This document shows positions 9,062 through 17,264 of a stretch of 64,000 nt of DNA, piece by piece. Under the pieces are notes generated by a model. It had not been told where the DNA came from, did no database searches, and worked only from the letters and a program-made list of their open reading frames with translations. The DNA lies in NCBI RefSeq assembly GCF_017355165.1, contig NZ_JADILK010000002.1, forward strand, positions 186,001 to 250,000, in the 5' to 3' direction. Origin of the DNA: Bacillus sp. SD075 (GTDB taxonomy: Bacteria > Bacillota > Bacilli > Bacillales > DSM-1321). The position numbers and the translations under genes were made by a program. Numbering within the stretch: position 1 is the stretch's first letter; each line of letters opens with the position of its first letter.

Positions 9062-9199
9062 TACAAACTTCCATCTTTTCTAATAGAATGGTTATATAAC
9101 ACCCTTAGAAATTCTCTTCTTACCTTTTACACAAGCAAGATTCAGGCCAACTATTTCGCTGCAGTCTATAAGGCTTTTCGTTATTTTGTTTCATTAAAC

Positions 9200-9265
9200 G
9201 ATTAAAAACTTAATCATTTTCTTGTTTTTTGATTTAATTTTTGATTATTTAGACTTTTTGATTTA
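9200..9265. promoter_or_regulatory. Inverted repeat and TTTTTGATT repeats, possible activator site
   Basis: GATTAA-AAAC-TTAATC (9200-9215) is a perfect 6-base inverted repeat, followed by three copies of TTTTTGATT starting at 9226, 9238 and 9255. They lie 140-200 bases upstream of the candidate sigma-54 promoter and directly before the activator gene, where an enhancer-type binding site would be expected. The assignment rests on position only. Confidence 0.35.
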
Positions 9266-9309
9266 TATTTTAATTAAACAGCATCCAAAAACCCAAAGGA
9301 GCGGAACTC

Positions 9310-10713
9310 ATGTATGACGATATGCTGGAGGAAGAACTAAATAAGATTATTGAGACATCGAATAATAACATTCTCATTACCGATCAAGATGGAATCATTT
9401 TATATTCCAACCCAAAGCTTTGGGAGATTTATGGGATGGAAAGTGATTCTTATATCGGTACCTCCGTCTATCAATTGGAAAGCGAGGGCCTTCTCACACC
9501 TTCCATCAATGCGATTGTTTTAAAAGAAAAGAAAGCGAAGCGCATAATGCAAGCAACAAAAACCGGGCATGTTGTCATGTCGACTGGCTATCCCATTTTT
9601 AATAAGGAAGGACTTCTCGTTAGGGTAATCAGCTATGGTCAGGATCAAACCGAGATCCTGCAATTGCAGGATCAATTTGAGCAATTGCAACGAAAAGTAA
9701 AAGGCTATCAAACGGAAGTCGAGGATTTAAGAGAAAAGGAACTGGATTACCATTATATGATTGCTAGAAGTAATGAAACGAAGCATATTTTAAAAACGAT
9801 CCATAATGTTGCAAAAACCGATGTCACGATTCTCTTATTAGGACCTTCGGGGGTAGGGAAAACCACTTTTGCCCGTGCTCTTCATGACCAAAGCAACAGA
9901 AAGAAAGAACCTTTTATCGAAGTGAATTGCAGTACGATACCTGATAGTTTGTTTGAATCAGAAATATTCGGCTATGAGCCGGGATCATTTACAGGGGCAA
10001 ATAAACAAGGGAGGCAAGGTCTGATTGAGCAGGCTGACAGCGGAACTCTTTTCTTGGATGAAATCGGTGAACTTCCACTTACCATGCAAGCTAAATTACT
10101 GAAAGTATTACAGGAAAAAAAGATAAAGCGCATCGGTGGAAAAAAAGAAAACCATATTAACTTCCGCCTGGTTGCAGCAACTAATCAAGATTTGAAGGAG
10201 ATGGTAAGTCAAGGTAAGTTTAGATTGGACTTATTTTATCGTTTGAATGTGATTCCCATCCAAATTCCGGCATTACATGAACGTAAAGAAGATATCCCGC
10301 TCTTAATTCAGCATTACTTACAGAAAACCAATGATAAATACCAGAAATTCAAAAAAATCCATCCATCGACTTATGAGGTTTTAACCCATTATCATTGGCC
10401 CGGAAATATACGGGAATTAGAAAACTTAATTGAACGGTTAATCCTGACCATCGAAGAACCAATTATATTTCCCGAACACCTTCCGCAATCCATCACAGGG
10501 CAAATAGAACAGCCTGAAGAATCCACCTTCTTGGCTATCGAACAGGAATGTGAAGAGAATTTCGATTTAAAGAAGACACTGGAAAAGGTTGAAATGCAAC
10601 TGATTGCAAAAGCATGGAAAAAATGTAGAACCACATACGAAATGGCAGAACATTTGGGCATCAGCCAGCCAACAGTCATCTATAAATTAAAGAAATACAA
10701 AAAATATTTGTAA
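9310..10713 (+). CDS. Sigma-54-dependent activator with PAS sensor domain
   Basis: Enhancer-binding activator of 467 residues. Residues 8-115 form a PAS domain ('ILITDQDGIILYSN'), 115-145 a short coiled coil, then the AAA+ domain with Walker A GPSGVGKT at 178-185, the sigma-54 contact loop at 225-230 as GSFTGA (consensus GAFTGA), Walker B 'LFLDE' at 247-251 and the arginine-finger region 'GNIRELENLIERL'. A Fis-type helix-turn-helix ends the protein ('MAEHLGISQPTVIYKLKKY'). AAAGGAG fixes the ATG. It is divergent from the ureohydrolase operon and very likely activates it with SigL after sensing a ligand through PAS, as RocR does for arginine genes. It is one of few clear regulator-target pairs here. 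Confidence 0.88.
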   Translation: MYDDMLEEELNKIIETSNNNILITDQDGIILYSNPKLWEIYGMESDSYIGTSVYQLESEGLLTPSINAIVLKEKKAKRIMQATKTGHVVMSTGYPIFNKEGLLVRVISYGQDQTEILQLQDQFEQLQRKVKGYQTEVEDLREKELDYHYMIARSNETKHILKTIHNVAKTDVTILLLGPSGVGKTTFARALHDQSNRKKEPFIEVNCSTIPDSLFESEIFGYEPGSFTGANKQGRQGLIEQADSGTLFLDEIGELPLTMQAKLLKVLQEKKIKRIGGKKENHINFRLVAATNQDLKEMVSQGKFRLDLFYRLNVIPIQIPALHERKEDIPLLIQHYLQKTNDKYQKFKKIHPSTYEVLTHYHWPGNIRELENLIERLILTIEEPIIFPEHLPQSITGQIEQPEESTFLAIEQECEENFDLKKTLEKVEMQLIAKAWKKCRTTYEMAEHLGISQPTVIYKLKKYKKYL

Positions 10714-10943
10714 ATTCATCTTGACTAGAATCCCTGTATACCTTGAATGGTCCTAAACTTTTAGTCAAAGATGTATTCAAGCTAAGGGTGCTTTTTGAAA
10801 CCTTTTATTCCGGCAAATCAGTGAAACCTATGATGTTATCGACAATAAGTCCAATTAAAAAGACTACATACATTCGACCGAAAAAAATCCATATTCAAGA
10901 TGAATGATTCACAAGTATCATTTACGTTTCCCTATTATTAAAG

Positions 10944-11445
10944 TTAAAGTTTTGCAGGATTACATGGATTCAACGGAATGATTGTCAGTGAACCTCCTGC
11001 ATCCCCTCCACTGTCAAGACAATGGTAGCCGCTAAACCAAATATCTGAAGGGAGGTTGTATCAGCTGCTGACACATTTAAAATCACATCATTATTATCAG
11101 CAGAAATCGCCGTTGCTGGTGGTATTATGAAGCTGGGAATGGGTGTAGCACCATTTAGAATCAAACCTCGTACCAGCAGGAAGTCCAGCGGTTGTAATTA
11201 TTTGATACATCAAATAATTAAGACCAGTAACAGGAACGGTAAACGTAGTGTTTCCTCCACTCACTGAAAATGACCCTGAATTTGACCATAAAAAAACTGA
11301 AACCCATTATTCCTGTGGCTACTGTTTATCCATTTGCTCCAGTTGTACCAGTTTCCCGGGTGATCCAGTAGCCCCCATTATTTCCGTTGTTCCGGTTGCC
11401 CCCTGCTTTATAAACTCAAAGATACATACTGAAAAACCCTCCTGC
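10944..11445 (-). pseudogene. Collagen-like spore surface protein, degraded
   Basis: On the minus strand three frames together give a collagen-like Gly-X-Y stretch ('GATGTT', 'GATGSPG') followed by a C-terminal globular part reading 'FSVSGGNTTFTVPVTGLNYL' and, after a further shift, 'PIPSFIIPPATAISADNNDV' and 'SLTIIPLNPCNPAKL' with a stop at 10944-10946. This layout is that of BclA-like exosporium or spore surface glycoproteins. At least three frameshifts are needed, most Gly-X-Y repeats are gone and the leader is not recognisable (a start with GGAGGG near 11445 stops at the fourth codon). It is non-functional. Limits are approximate. Confidence 0.6.
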
Positions 11446-11565
11446 TATGTTTGGCCAACTCCCAAATGTGGTTACTTCACAGCTCAGTATTAATGCAAAA
11501 AAGCTCCCATAAAAGGAAGCCATCCACTTACTACCATAGCAATCTTACCAACCATTTTTATCCTT

Positions 11566-12131
11566 TCAAGCTTTTTTCCAATTTGGAACCGCAAGATTCG
11601 CGGATGACTCATCTTCCAAAACAAATTTTTTCTTTTCAATGGTTCCGCCTTTCATTAAGGTCAGCAATAAGTTCGTTGCCTTTTTCCCTATTTCGTACTT
11701 AGGCTGGTCAATAGTCGTTATATACGGACTAAAAATCGATGCTATTTTCAAATTATCAAAACCTACTACAGCAATATCTTCGGGAACGCTCAACCCATGA
11801 TCCTGGATCGCCTTTACAGCTCCCAGCGCCATTTCATCATTAAAAACAAACATGCTTCAGGCTTGTTTTCCAGCGATAATAGTTTCACCATCTGGTCATA
11901 ACCTGAATCAATGCCATAATCCCCTTCCTGGATGAATTCTGGGTTGACTTTCAAGTGATGATTCTTCATTGCCTGCTGAATCCCCCCTAGGCGATGCCGG
12001 CTAAGAATGATGTTCATTGGCCCTGTTATATGGGCAAACCGTCTATGCCCAAGCTTGATTAAATGCTCCGTTACTTTTCTGGCACTGCTTACATTGTTTC
12101 GTGTTTGAATTGGATTACCGTCCTTATACAT
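11566..12131 (-). pseudogene. LacI-family regulator remnant (sugar-binding domain only)
   Basis: Two overlapping frames give the C-terminal ligand-binding domain of a LacI/GalR repressor: 'VTEHLIKLGHRRFAHITGP' (first frame, 11814-12131) and 'FVFNDEMALGAVKAIQDHG', 'IAVVGFDNLKIASIFSP' (second frame, 11566-11853). A one-base deletion near 11845 separates them. The N-terminal helix-turn-helix and the first part of the core are absent, and upstream sequence belongs to another broken frame. The gene is therefore a fragment without DNA-binding capacity. No sugar operon is left nearby to suggest its former target. Confidence 0.75.
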
Positions 12132-12413
12132 GGAATTCCATTGAAGAAACCTTTCCCAATATCAAAGCTCATAAAACCGCGAATGAAATCGATTTCATTT
12201 TTTGGGGGAGTTTCACCTGAAGAAAAACCAATCCAGGCTAAGGAATATCTAACCATCCTTAAACATGGAATAGTTCATGAATATTCGCACGTCAACTTCT
12301 GAATAATAAGCTTGTCCATTATTGCTTTCCGGGATGAAATCATTTTCATTTACTTTATAAGGAAATAATACAATGGGATTTTTTCCCGCAAACACTTTTT
12401 TTGTTTTTTTCAT
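12132..12413 (-). pseudogene. Unidentified frameshifted ORF fused to the LacI remnant
   Basis: An ORF with a GAGGG site before ATG 12413 encodes 54 residues beginning 'MKKTKKVFAGKNPIVLFPYK' and stops at 12249 after 'MNYSMFKDG'. A one-base shift at that point lets translation continue as 'VRYSLAWIGFSSGETPPKN' and 'GFMSFDIGKGFFNGIPCI' up to the LacI remnant. I do not recognise the protein. The join to the regulator fragment suggests a deletion between two genes. It is probably dead, although the first 54 codons with their ribosome site could still be translated. Confidence 0.4.
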
Positions 12414-12782
12414 AATATTCCCTCTTCTATCCACTTCAAATCATTGATAGTTATGGAAATGGGCTTGTATATTTAGTTAACCGCATTTCCAGGAGGAAGA
12501 ATATCTCTTCATCGTCATTGAAATCCCAGCTTGGACAGTTCTTGATCCTATATAATAACCACGATATCCTTAATGGTATTTTTGAATATTAATATTTCTA
12601 ATCATAACTGACTTTATCGTTGGGATACCAACGATAATTAGAACTGCATCCCTTATAAACTGTTTATATAAACATATCGAACGACCTTCCTGCTCATTCC
12701 TTTACTTCACGTTTCCATCAATGTGACCATTTAATAAAATAAAAGATATTTTACTATATCAACAGAATAGGCATTACATAAT
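12414..12782. other. Gene-free stretch with a perfect inverted repeat
   Basis: No supported gene. The one structure is TATCGTTGG-GATA-CCAACGATA at 12615-12636, flanked by TTCTAAT and ATTAGAA at unequal distances. It has no T-run, so it looks more like an operator or decayed mobile-element end than a terminator. Confidence 0.4.
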
Positions 12783-12810
12783 AAAAAAAAGGCACCACTA
12801 ATGGGAGCCG
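12783..12810 (-). terminator. Terminator of the heme monooxygenase gene
   Basis: Minus-strand stem GGCTCCCA/TGGTGCC followed by eight T residues, 29 bases after the stop codon. Confidence 0.75.
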
Positions 12811-12838
12811 AAATTTAGAACAGGTTAGCTTAACGTCA

Positions 12839-13159
12839 TTATTTCACTGCCTTTTTAGTAGCTTTCACTTCATATAAAGACCCTTCCGAACTGACAATAT
12901 ATTCAGGTTTTGGTTTCCCTAGGTTTGCTTTATGACCTGCGATATGGGCTTCACTTTTTTCCCACTGTTTCCAATGCGCCTCCGACTCCCAATTGATCAT
13001 AACGATGACCTCTTCATCCCCGCGTCGCACTTTTTTCACCAACACACTTAAATCAATGAAACCTTCCTGCTTTTCAATGATCCCTTCCCCACTGAACCGT
13101 TTTACTACTTGTTCTGCATTACCTTCTTTTACCACCGTTTTTCTCATCTGAACGAACAA
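12839..13159 (-). CDS. hmoA: Heme-degrading monooxygenase, IsdG/HmoA type
   Basis: Small ABM-fold enzyme of 106 residues predicted to open the heme ring and release iron in the cytosol. The pattern fits IsdG/HmoA: 'RKTVVKEGNAEQVVKRF', 'IEKQEGFIDLSVL', 'VIVMINWESEAHWKQWEKSE' followed by 'AHIAGHK', which holds the proximal heme histidine region. The start is taken as TTG 13159 with GGAG nine bases upstream, because this aligns the beginning with the family. The alternative ATG at 13147 lacks a site, and the upstream TTG overlaps the ribosome site. A Fur box inside the promoter supports an iron-starvation role. The one-domain fold also suits other ABM monooxygenases, but the Fur site favours heme. 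Confidence 0.75.
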   Translation of the reverse strand: MFVQMRKTVVKEGNAEQVVKRFSGEGIIEKQEGFIDLSVLVKKVRRGDEEVIVMINWESEAHWKQWEKSEAHIAGHKANLGKPKPEYIVSSEGSLYEVKATKKAVK

Positions 13160-13194
13160 TATGAACAACTCCAATCGATATACTTATATGAAGG

Positions 13195-13224
13195 ATTTTA
13201 GTCGATAACGATTCTCATTGTCAA
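13195..13224 (-). promoter_or_regulatory. Promoter with embedded Fur box
   Basis: Minus-strand TTGACA (13219-13224), spacer 18, TAAAAT (13195-13200). The plus strand reads GATAACGATTCTCATTGTC at 13204-13222, which agrees at 15 of 19 positions with the Fur consensus GATAATGATTATCATTATC-type 19-mer and fills the spacer. Fur with iron would block RNA polymerase. The heme monooxygenase start is 35 bases downstream of the -10 box. Confidence 0.8.
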
Positions 13225-13278
13225 TTATTAAGCTTTTGACTTTAGGATACAACTTAAAAACTTAAATTCCTAAAACAG

Positions 13279-13318
13279 AAATGGATCAGGAAGCTATGAG
13301 ATCTTCCTGATCCATTTT
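13279..13318. terminator. Bidirectional terminator hairpin
   Basis: Fifteen-base perfect stem AAATGGATCAGGAAG/CTTCCTGATCCATTT with TTTTTATT on the plus side and a run of A on the other. It ends the transcript of the 42-residue peptide on the minus strand. Confidence 0.8.
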
Positions 13319-13327
13319 TATTGTCAT

Positions 13328-13456
13328 TCACCTTTTATCTTTAAGACTTTTGGGAACATAGTCATTCAGTTTGTTAAATAAAGAAGTAATGTAGGAGCTG
13401 AGTTCGAATCGATCCTCCTGAACAAATTCAACTAAAGACACTCCATTCTTTTTCAT
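13328..13456 (-). CDS. Hypothetical 42-aa peptide under a cre-containing promoter
   Basis: Short protein starting 'MKKNGVSLVEFVQEDRFEL' and ending 'NDYVPKSLKDKR'. It has no membrane segment or cysteines and is moderately amphipathic. AAAAGGGGG lies before the ATG. It is framed by a strong promoter (13568-13596) and a strong terminator (13279-13318), so it forms a monocistronic unit of about 280 bases with a roughly 105-base leader. I recognise no family. The architecture resembles small peptide-coding regulatory transcripts. Expression is likely subject to carbon catabolite control by CcpA through the cre site. Confidence 0.6.
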   Translation of the reverse strand: MKKNGVSLVEFVQEDRFELSSYITSLFNKLNDYVPKSLKDKR

Positions 13457-13567
13457 ACCTTTTCCCCCTTTTAGTTTTTATCCCGGTGCAAAAGCTTTTC
13501 AGCCACTAATACCTGTGAATCCAGCCATTTTACTTACATATCTTCTCTCCATCATTTTCTTTATTTA

Positions 13568-13596
13568 ATTATACAAGAAAGCGCTTACAATGTAAA
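13568..13596 (-). promoter_or_regulatory. Sigma-A promoter with a perfect cre site in the spacer
   Basis: Minus strand TTTACA (13591-13596), 17-base spacer, TATAAT (13568-13573). The spacer contains TGTAAGCGCTTTCT (13576-13589), which satisfies every position of the CcpA consensus TGWAARCGYTWNCW. A cre between the core boxes predicts repression by CcpA-HPr(Ser-P). Confidence 0.8.
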
Positions 13597-13733
13597 ATAT
13601 TATAATACTATAGATTGCTATTTACTTAGAATGTTGCAGATAAATGAAGGTTTATCATCATATTTATATTATCAAGCTGTGCTGGTTTTTAGGTGTACTT
13701 CCTATACTTGTCTTGTTCACAGTGTTTAAAATT

Positions 13734-13913
13734 TCATGAGATGCCCTTCAAAATTTCTGTTAAACGTAGGAACTCTTCCTTATCACGATTCTTTAATGAG
13801 TCATCGATTTCTTTTTCAATTTGTGCTTTCCGATAATCACTAAGGGCCTTTTTTAAAACCATTTCAGCCATCTCTTCAGGTTCAAGCGATGTTCCTGGCA
13901 ATTGCTTCTCCAT
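13734..13913 (-). CDS. IDEAL-domain small protein, 59 aa
   Basis: Cytosolic peptide of 59 residues. Its second half 'YRKAQIEKEIDDSLKNRDKE' followed by 'EFLRLTEILKG' matches the IDEAL domain, a short helical module found at the C-terminus of small Bacillales proteins such as YpiB-type and competence-related factors. AAGGAG lies before the ATG, ten bases away. It stands alone between the 42-residue peptide and the divergent MFS gene. Known IDEAL proteins act by protein-protein contacts. The partner here is unknown. Confidence 0.65.
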   Translation of the reverse strand: MEKQLPGTSLEPEEMAEMVLKKALSDYRKAQIEKEIDDSLKNRDKEEFLRLTEILKGIS

Positions 13914-14351
13914 ACGAAACCAACTCCTTAACCTTTTTTCTATTATACTAAATAACTTGGAGATTATTATTATTTATTAAAATCTTATCCTGTTTTCATT
14001 TCCTTATCCTCATGATTTCCACTTTGCCACTCTTCTATACATGAAAAATAGTCAAAACTTTTCCATTTTATTTCTCTTTAGTCATTTTATCCGGGAAGGG
14101 AAGGTCGGATCGTTTATTTCCATTACTTTAGAATTAATTATATTCCAATACAGGTGATAAGAGCTAAGTTATTCGCTTCATTTTTTCAGAAAAGCCAGAA
14201 ATATATTGACCCATATGAATAACCCCTCTAAAATAATCTAAATAATCCATTTTTTACTTATATTCCTCAACCACCGCTTTTGTTCATTTCGGCTGTATTT
14301 ATTTTTATTAACAATTTTGATGAAAAACTATGCATTAAAGGAGCATCTTCC
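13914..14351. other. AT-rich intergenic region, nothing else seen
   Basis: Divergent promoter region between the IDEAL peptide and the MFS transporter. A 38-codon ORF at 14041-14157 has no ribosome site and was not accepted. Confidence 0.4.
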
Positions 14352-15650
14352 ATGAAAAAAAGTCGAGTTCTTTTTGCTAGTTTAGCTGGTTCCGTTATTG
14401 AGTGGTATGATTTCTATTTATACGGGACGGCAACAGGTCTAGTTTTTACAACTCTATTCTTTCCCAATCATGATCCTGCTATTTCACTTCTTCTCGCCTT
14501 TGTTACTTTCGGGGCTGGCTACGCAGCCCGTCCAATCGGAAGTATCCTATTCGGTCATATGGGTGATCGCATCGGACGTAAGGCAGCACTCATGTTCACC
14601 CTCATTGGTATGGGAGGGAGCTCAATGCTTATCGGTGTTCTTCCCACTTACGCCCAGGTTGGATTGGCCGCCCCCGCCATCTTGGTAGTGCTAAGGTTGA
14701 TTCAAGGAATTTCCTTGGGTGGTGAATGGGGAGGAGCCATCCTATTGGCAACGGAGTCTGCTCCAAAGGGGGTCCGTGGGTTATATGGTTCCGTTCCCCA
14801 ACTAGGGGTCCCCATCGGTTTGGTTGCCGGTTCGTTTAGCCTAACCCTTATCAGTTCCTTGACAACCGATGCCCAATTTTTATCTTGGGGTTGGCGAATT
14901 CCATTCCTTTTAAGCGGTGTACTGATCGGATTGGCAATCTGGGTGAGGAGTGGCATTGAAGAAACTCCGGAATTCCAACAGCAGAAAGATAGCGGTGATC
15001 TTGCGAAAGTTCCCATTATTGAAACGTTGAAACACGATTGGAGAAGTGTGCTGCAAGTAATCGGACTGAAAATTGGGGACGGGTTCTTCAATGTATTCAT
15101 CATGTCCTATGTTCTCGTCTTTACTACACTGTATTTTGGTTATTCCCAAGATTCAGCCCTTACCGGTTTAACGATTGGCTGCGCTACAATGCTAATTACC
15201 ATTCCTGTCATTGGGTACATTTCTGATTTTATCGATCGAAAAATCATCTATTTTGGGGGCCTGATTCTCCTTTTCGTCTCGGCCATCCCATATTTCACAA
15301 TGATTGGGCGTGGGGTCGGCTGGTTCTACTTTATGCAGGCAGTTGTGCTCGGCGTCATCTGGGGAGCCATTTTTTCTACACAAGGGATATTATTCTCCGA
15401 ACTCTTCCCAGCTAAGGTCCGTTATACTGGATTATCTGTCGGTTATCAGATCGCTGCAGCCATTGCAGGTTTCGGTCCGCTCATCTGGACTACCATGGCA
15501 GTATCATATGGCCCATCCCCTTTGGTATTTGGCGGATTCATGATGGCAGGTCTCGCAATTTCCCTTGCGCTTTGTATATTAGCACCGCATTTCAGCAGAA
15601 AGCCTGTAAAGGATCAAACACACAAACCCCATGAGCTGGATATGAACTGA
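14352..15650 (+). CDS. MFS transporter, metabolite:H+ symporter (MHS) type
   Basis: Membrane carrier of 432 residues with 12 predicted helices. The N-terminal 'SLAGSVIEWYDFYLYGTATG' and 'PIGSILFGHMGDRIGRKA' are diagnostic for the MHS family (ShiA, ProP, citrate/alpha-ketoglutarate carriers), as is the central 'GGEWGGAILLATE'. The start is ATG 14352 with AAAGGAG 11 bases upstream. An upstream in-frame start would add 24 residues with no signal. Likely import of a carboxylic acid with protons. The neighbours give no substrate clue and a strong terminator follows. Confidence 0.87.
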   Translation: MKKSRVLFASLAGSVIEWYDFYLYGTATGLVFTTLFFPNHDPAISLLLAFVTFGAGYAARPIGSILFGHMGDRIGRKAALMFTLIGMGGSSMLIGVLPTYAQVGLAAPAILVVLRLIQGISLGGEWGGAILLATESAPKGVRGLYGSVPQLGVPIGLVAGSFSLTLISSLTTDAQFLSWGWRIPFLLSGVLIGLAIWVRSGIEETPEFQQQKDSGDLAKVPIIETLKHDWRSVLQVIGLKIGDGFFNVFIMSYVLVFTTLYFGYSQDSALTGLTIGCATMLITIPVIGYISDFIDRKIIYFGGLILLFVSAIPYFTMIGRGVGWFYFMQAVVLGVIWGAIFSTQGILFSELFPAKVRYTGLSVGYQIAAAIAGFGPLIWTTMAVSYGPSPLVFGGFMMAGLAISLALCILAPHFSRKPVKDQTHKPHELDMN

Positions 15651-15670
15651 TTCTAAAGTCCCTGGCATAA

Positions 15671-15711
15671 GAAAAACAGAGGCCGCTTGGACAAGCGGCC
15701 TCTGTTTTTCT
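15671..15711. terminator. Strong bidirectional terminator
   Basis: AAAAACAGAGGCCGCTT/AAGCGGCCTCTGTTTTT perfect stem. It serves both the MFS gene and the convergent HAD gene. Confidence 0.9.
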
Positions 15712-15729
15712 TAAAACGCATATACCTCT

Positions 15730-16425
15730 CTAAACTTCCTTACTTCCTACAATCTCCAAAAGATCAGCCAGTGTCCGGATTTCATAGGTAGGCTTGATTC
15801 CCAGATTATTATCCTTTTGATGGGGATTGTACCAGCATGTATCCATTCCATAATTCAAGCCGCCCTGTATATCTGATGTCAAGGAGTCACCCACTATCAG
15901 CGCTTTCGATTTATCTGTAATCTTTAACTTGGAAAATGCATAATCAAAAATCCCTCTATCAGGCTTCTGAACCCCCACCTCTTGGGAAACTATTAAAGTT
16001 TCAAAGGTATTGCAAAGGGGTGACCCCCCGATTCTTGCCTTCTGCACTGTCGTGAAGCCATTCGTTATAATGGCCAACCGGCATCCCCCAAGCTTCTCAC
16101 AAACCTCAAAAGCACCAGGCACAAGATGTATTTCCTTTCCCAAATGTTCTAAGTACGTACGGCTGAAGGCATCCGCATTGATATCAAGCCCATGCTTCAG
16201 GAACAACCGCCTGAACCTTTCAACGCCTAGATTTGTTAAATCAATTAGCCCCTGTTCCAAATCTCTCCATAATACCTCACTGATTTCTTGGTAGCATCCC
16301 GTATAATCCTCTGCCCCTCTGGGAACACCGAACTCTAAGAAAGCTTCATGCAGTGCCTTTTTTTCCGATACTCCAAAATCCAGCAATGTATCATCAGCAT
16401 CAAATAAGATAATCTCGTATTTCAT
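15730..16425 (-). CDS. HAD phosphatase, YjjG/YfnB-type pyrimidine nucleotidase
   Basis: Haloacid dehalogenase-superfamily hydrolase of 231 residues. Motif I 'ILFDADDTLLDF' gives the nucleophile aspartate, motif II 'AIITNGF', motif III Lys in 'VGVQKPDRGIFDYA' and motif IV 'IVGDSLTSDIQGG'. The combination 'FDADDTLLDF' plus 'GDSLTSDI' is typical of YjjG-like noncanonical pyrimidine nucleotidases, which clear damaged UMP/TMP analogues (YfnB in B. subtilis). GGAGG five bases before ATG 16425 selects this start over one six codons earlier. It is monocistronic and convergent with the MFS gene. Confidence 0.82.
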   Translation of the reverse strand: MKYEIILFDADDTLLDFGVSEKKALHEAFLEFGVPRGAEDYTGCYQEISEVLWRDLEQGLIDLTNLGVERFRRLFLKHGLDINADAFSRTYLEHLGKEIHLVPGAFEVCEKLGGCRLAIITNGFTTVQKARIGGSPLCNTFETLIVSQEVGVQKPDRGIFDYAFSKLKITDKSKALIVGDSLTSDIQGGLNYGMDTCWYNPHQKDNNLGIKPTYEIRTLADLLEIVGSKEV

Positions 16426-16528
16426 CGCTGCCTCCATAATCATTTTTGTCTAACTTAACACATTTCCTTTAATTGCGTATTACTTAAAGTAGATTCATGG
16501 TAAAGATATACTGCAAACTTGGAGAACT

Positions 16529-16562
16529 ACAAAAGGATAGCTTCAAAGACTATCCTTTTTTG
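16529..16562. terminator. Terminator hairpin
   Basis: AAAAGGATAG/CTATCCTTTTTT with loop CTTCAAAGA. It faces both ways between the HAD gene's upstream region and the symporter wreck, and best serves the minus-strand remnant downstream of 16653. Confidence 0.65.
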
Positions 16563-16652
16563 TATGGTTCTTTATAGGATTTATCGATAGTCATAGAAGA
16601 TAAGGCGAATAGGACGGTCTAATATACCACGCTCCCTCTGATCAAGAAGTGA

Positions 16653-17260
16653 TTATTCGTTTAACCCCATCGTTTGTTGGTTCTTTCTAGTGAAAGCACT
16701 GACAGCCAGCATGACGATAAGGTTAAAGGTAATGGCGACGATTCCTCTATCAAGATCCTGTATGAAATGTGGTGCATTTTGGGAAAAAGGGGCCATTGTT
16801 GCCTCTGCCAGCGTAAAGTAAGCGACCAAACACCACCCCTAAAACCATTCCCGCAGAGTCCCCCATTTTACTTGCCGGTTTTCTCTTAAGCAAGCTGTTC
16901 ATTCGATGTGTCAGGTTAACGGCTTTGTAATATTCCTTGATCAAATCGTGGCTGCTGTCAAGATTAGCATCGAACATAGTCCAAGGCCTGCTTCACCAAC
17001 AACTTAGAGTTTCGAACATTGGTTGTATCCCACAGAAGTAATGCATTGGCAAATATATGACCAAAAACACACTTATGACAAGAATGGGATATATTCCAAT
17101 ACTTCGGTCCGAGCAGAACCGTGAATTCCTGACACATATACAAAACCAGTTACGCAGAGCATTCCGATCAAACGCCAACCGTTTGGGGGAATTAATCCAA
17201 ATGATGCTTCGGTAACTATGATTTGAAATCCTTTTAACCCTTTGGCGGCAAGTCTCTTAT
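16653..17260 (-). pseudogene. Sodium:solute symporter remnant
   Basis: Several minus-strand frames carry pieces of a membrane carrier: 'GWRLIGMLCVTGFVYVSGI', 'HGSARTEVLEYIPFLS', 'FLVIYLPMHYF', and near the end 'GIVAITFNLIVMLAVSAFT' with stop at 16653. Their order and the 'YVSGI.G.ARTEVL' string resemble the middle and end of SSS-family symporters. At least three frame changes are needed and the N-terminal third is missing. The unit is not functional. Family assignment is moderate because each piece is short. It lies just downstream of the anti-sigma gene. Confidence 0.5.
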
Positions 17261-17264
17261 TTTT

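Noticed and set aside
9226-9265. Three TTTTTGATT copies as a CRISPR-like or tandem array
   Set aside because: Spacing is irregular (12 and 17 bases) and the units are too short. Kept only as possible activator sites.
14041-14157. 38-codon frame before the MFS gene
   Set aside because: No ribosome site at its ATG and no conserved feature.
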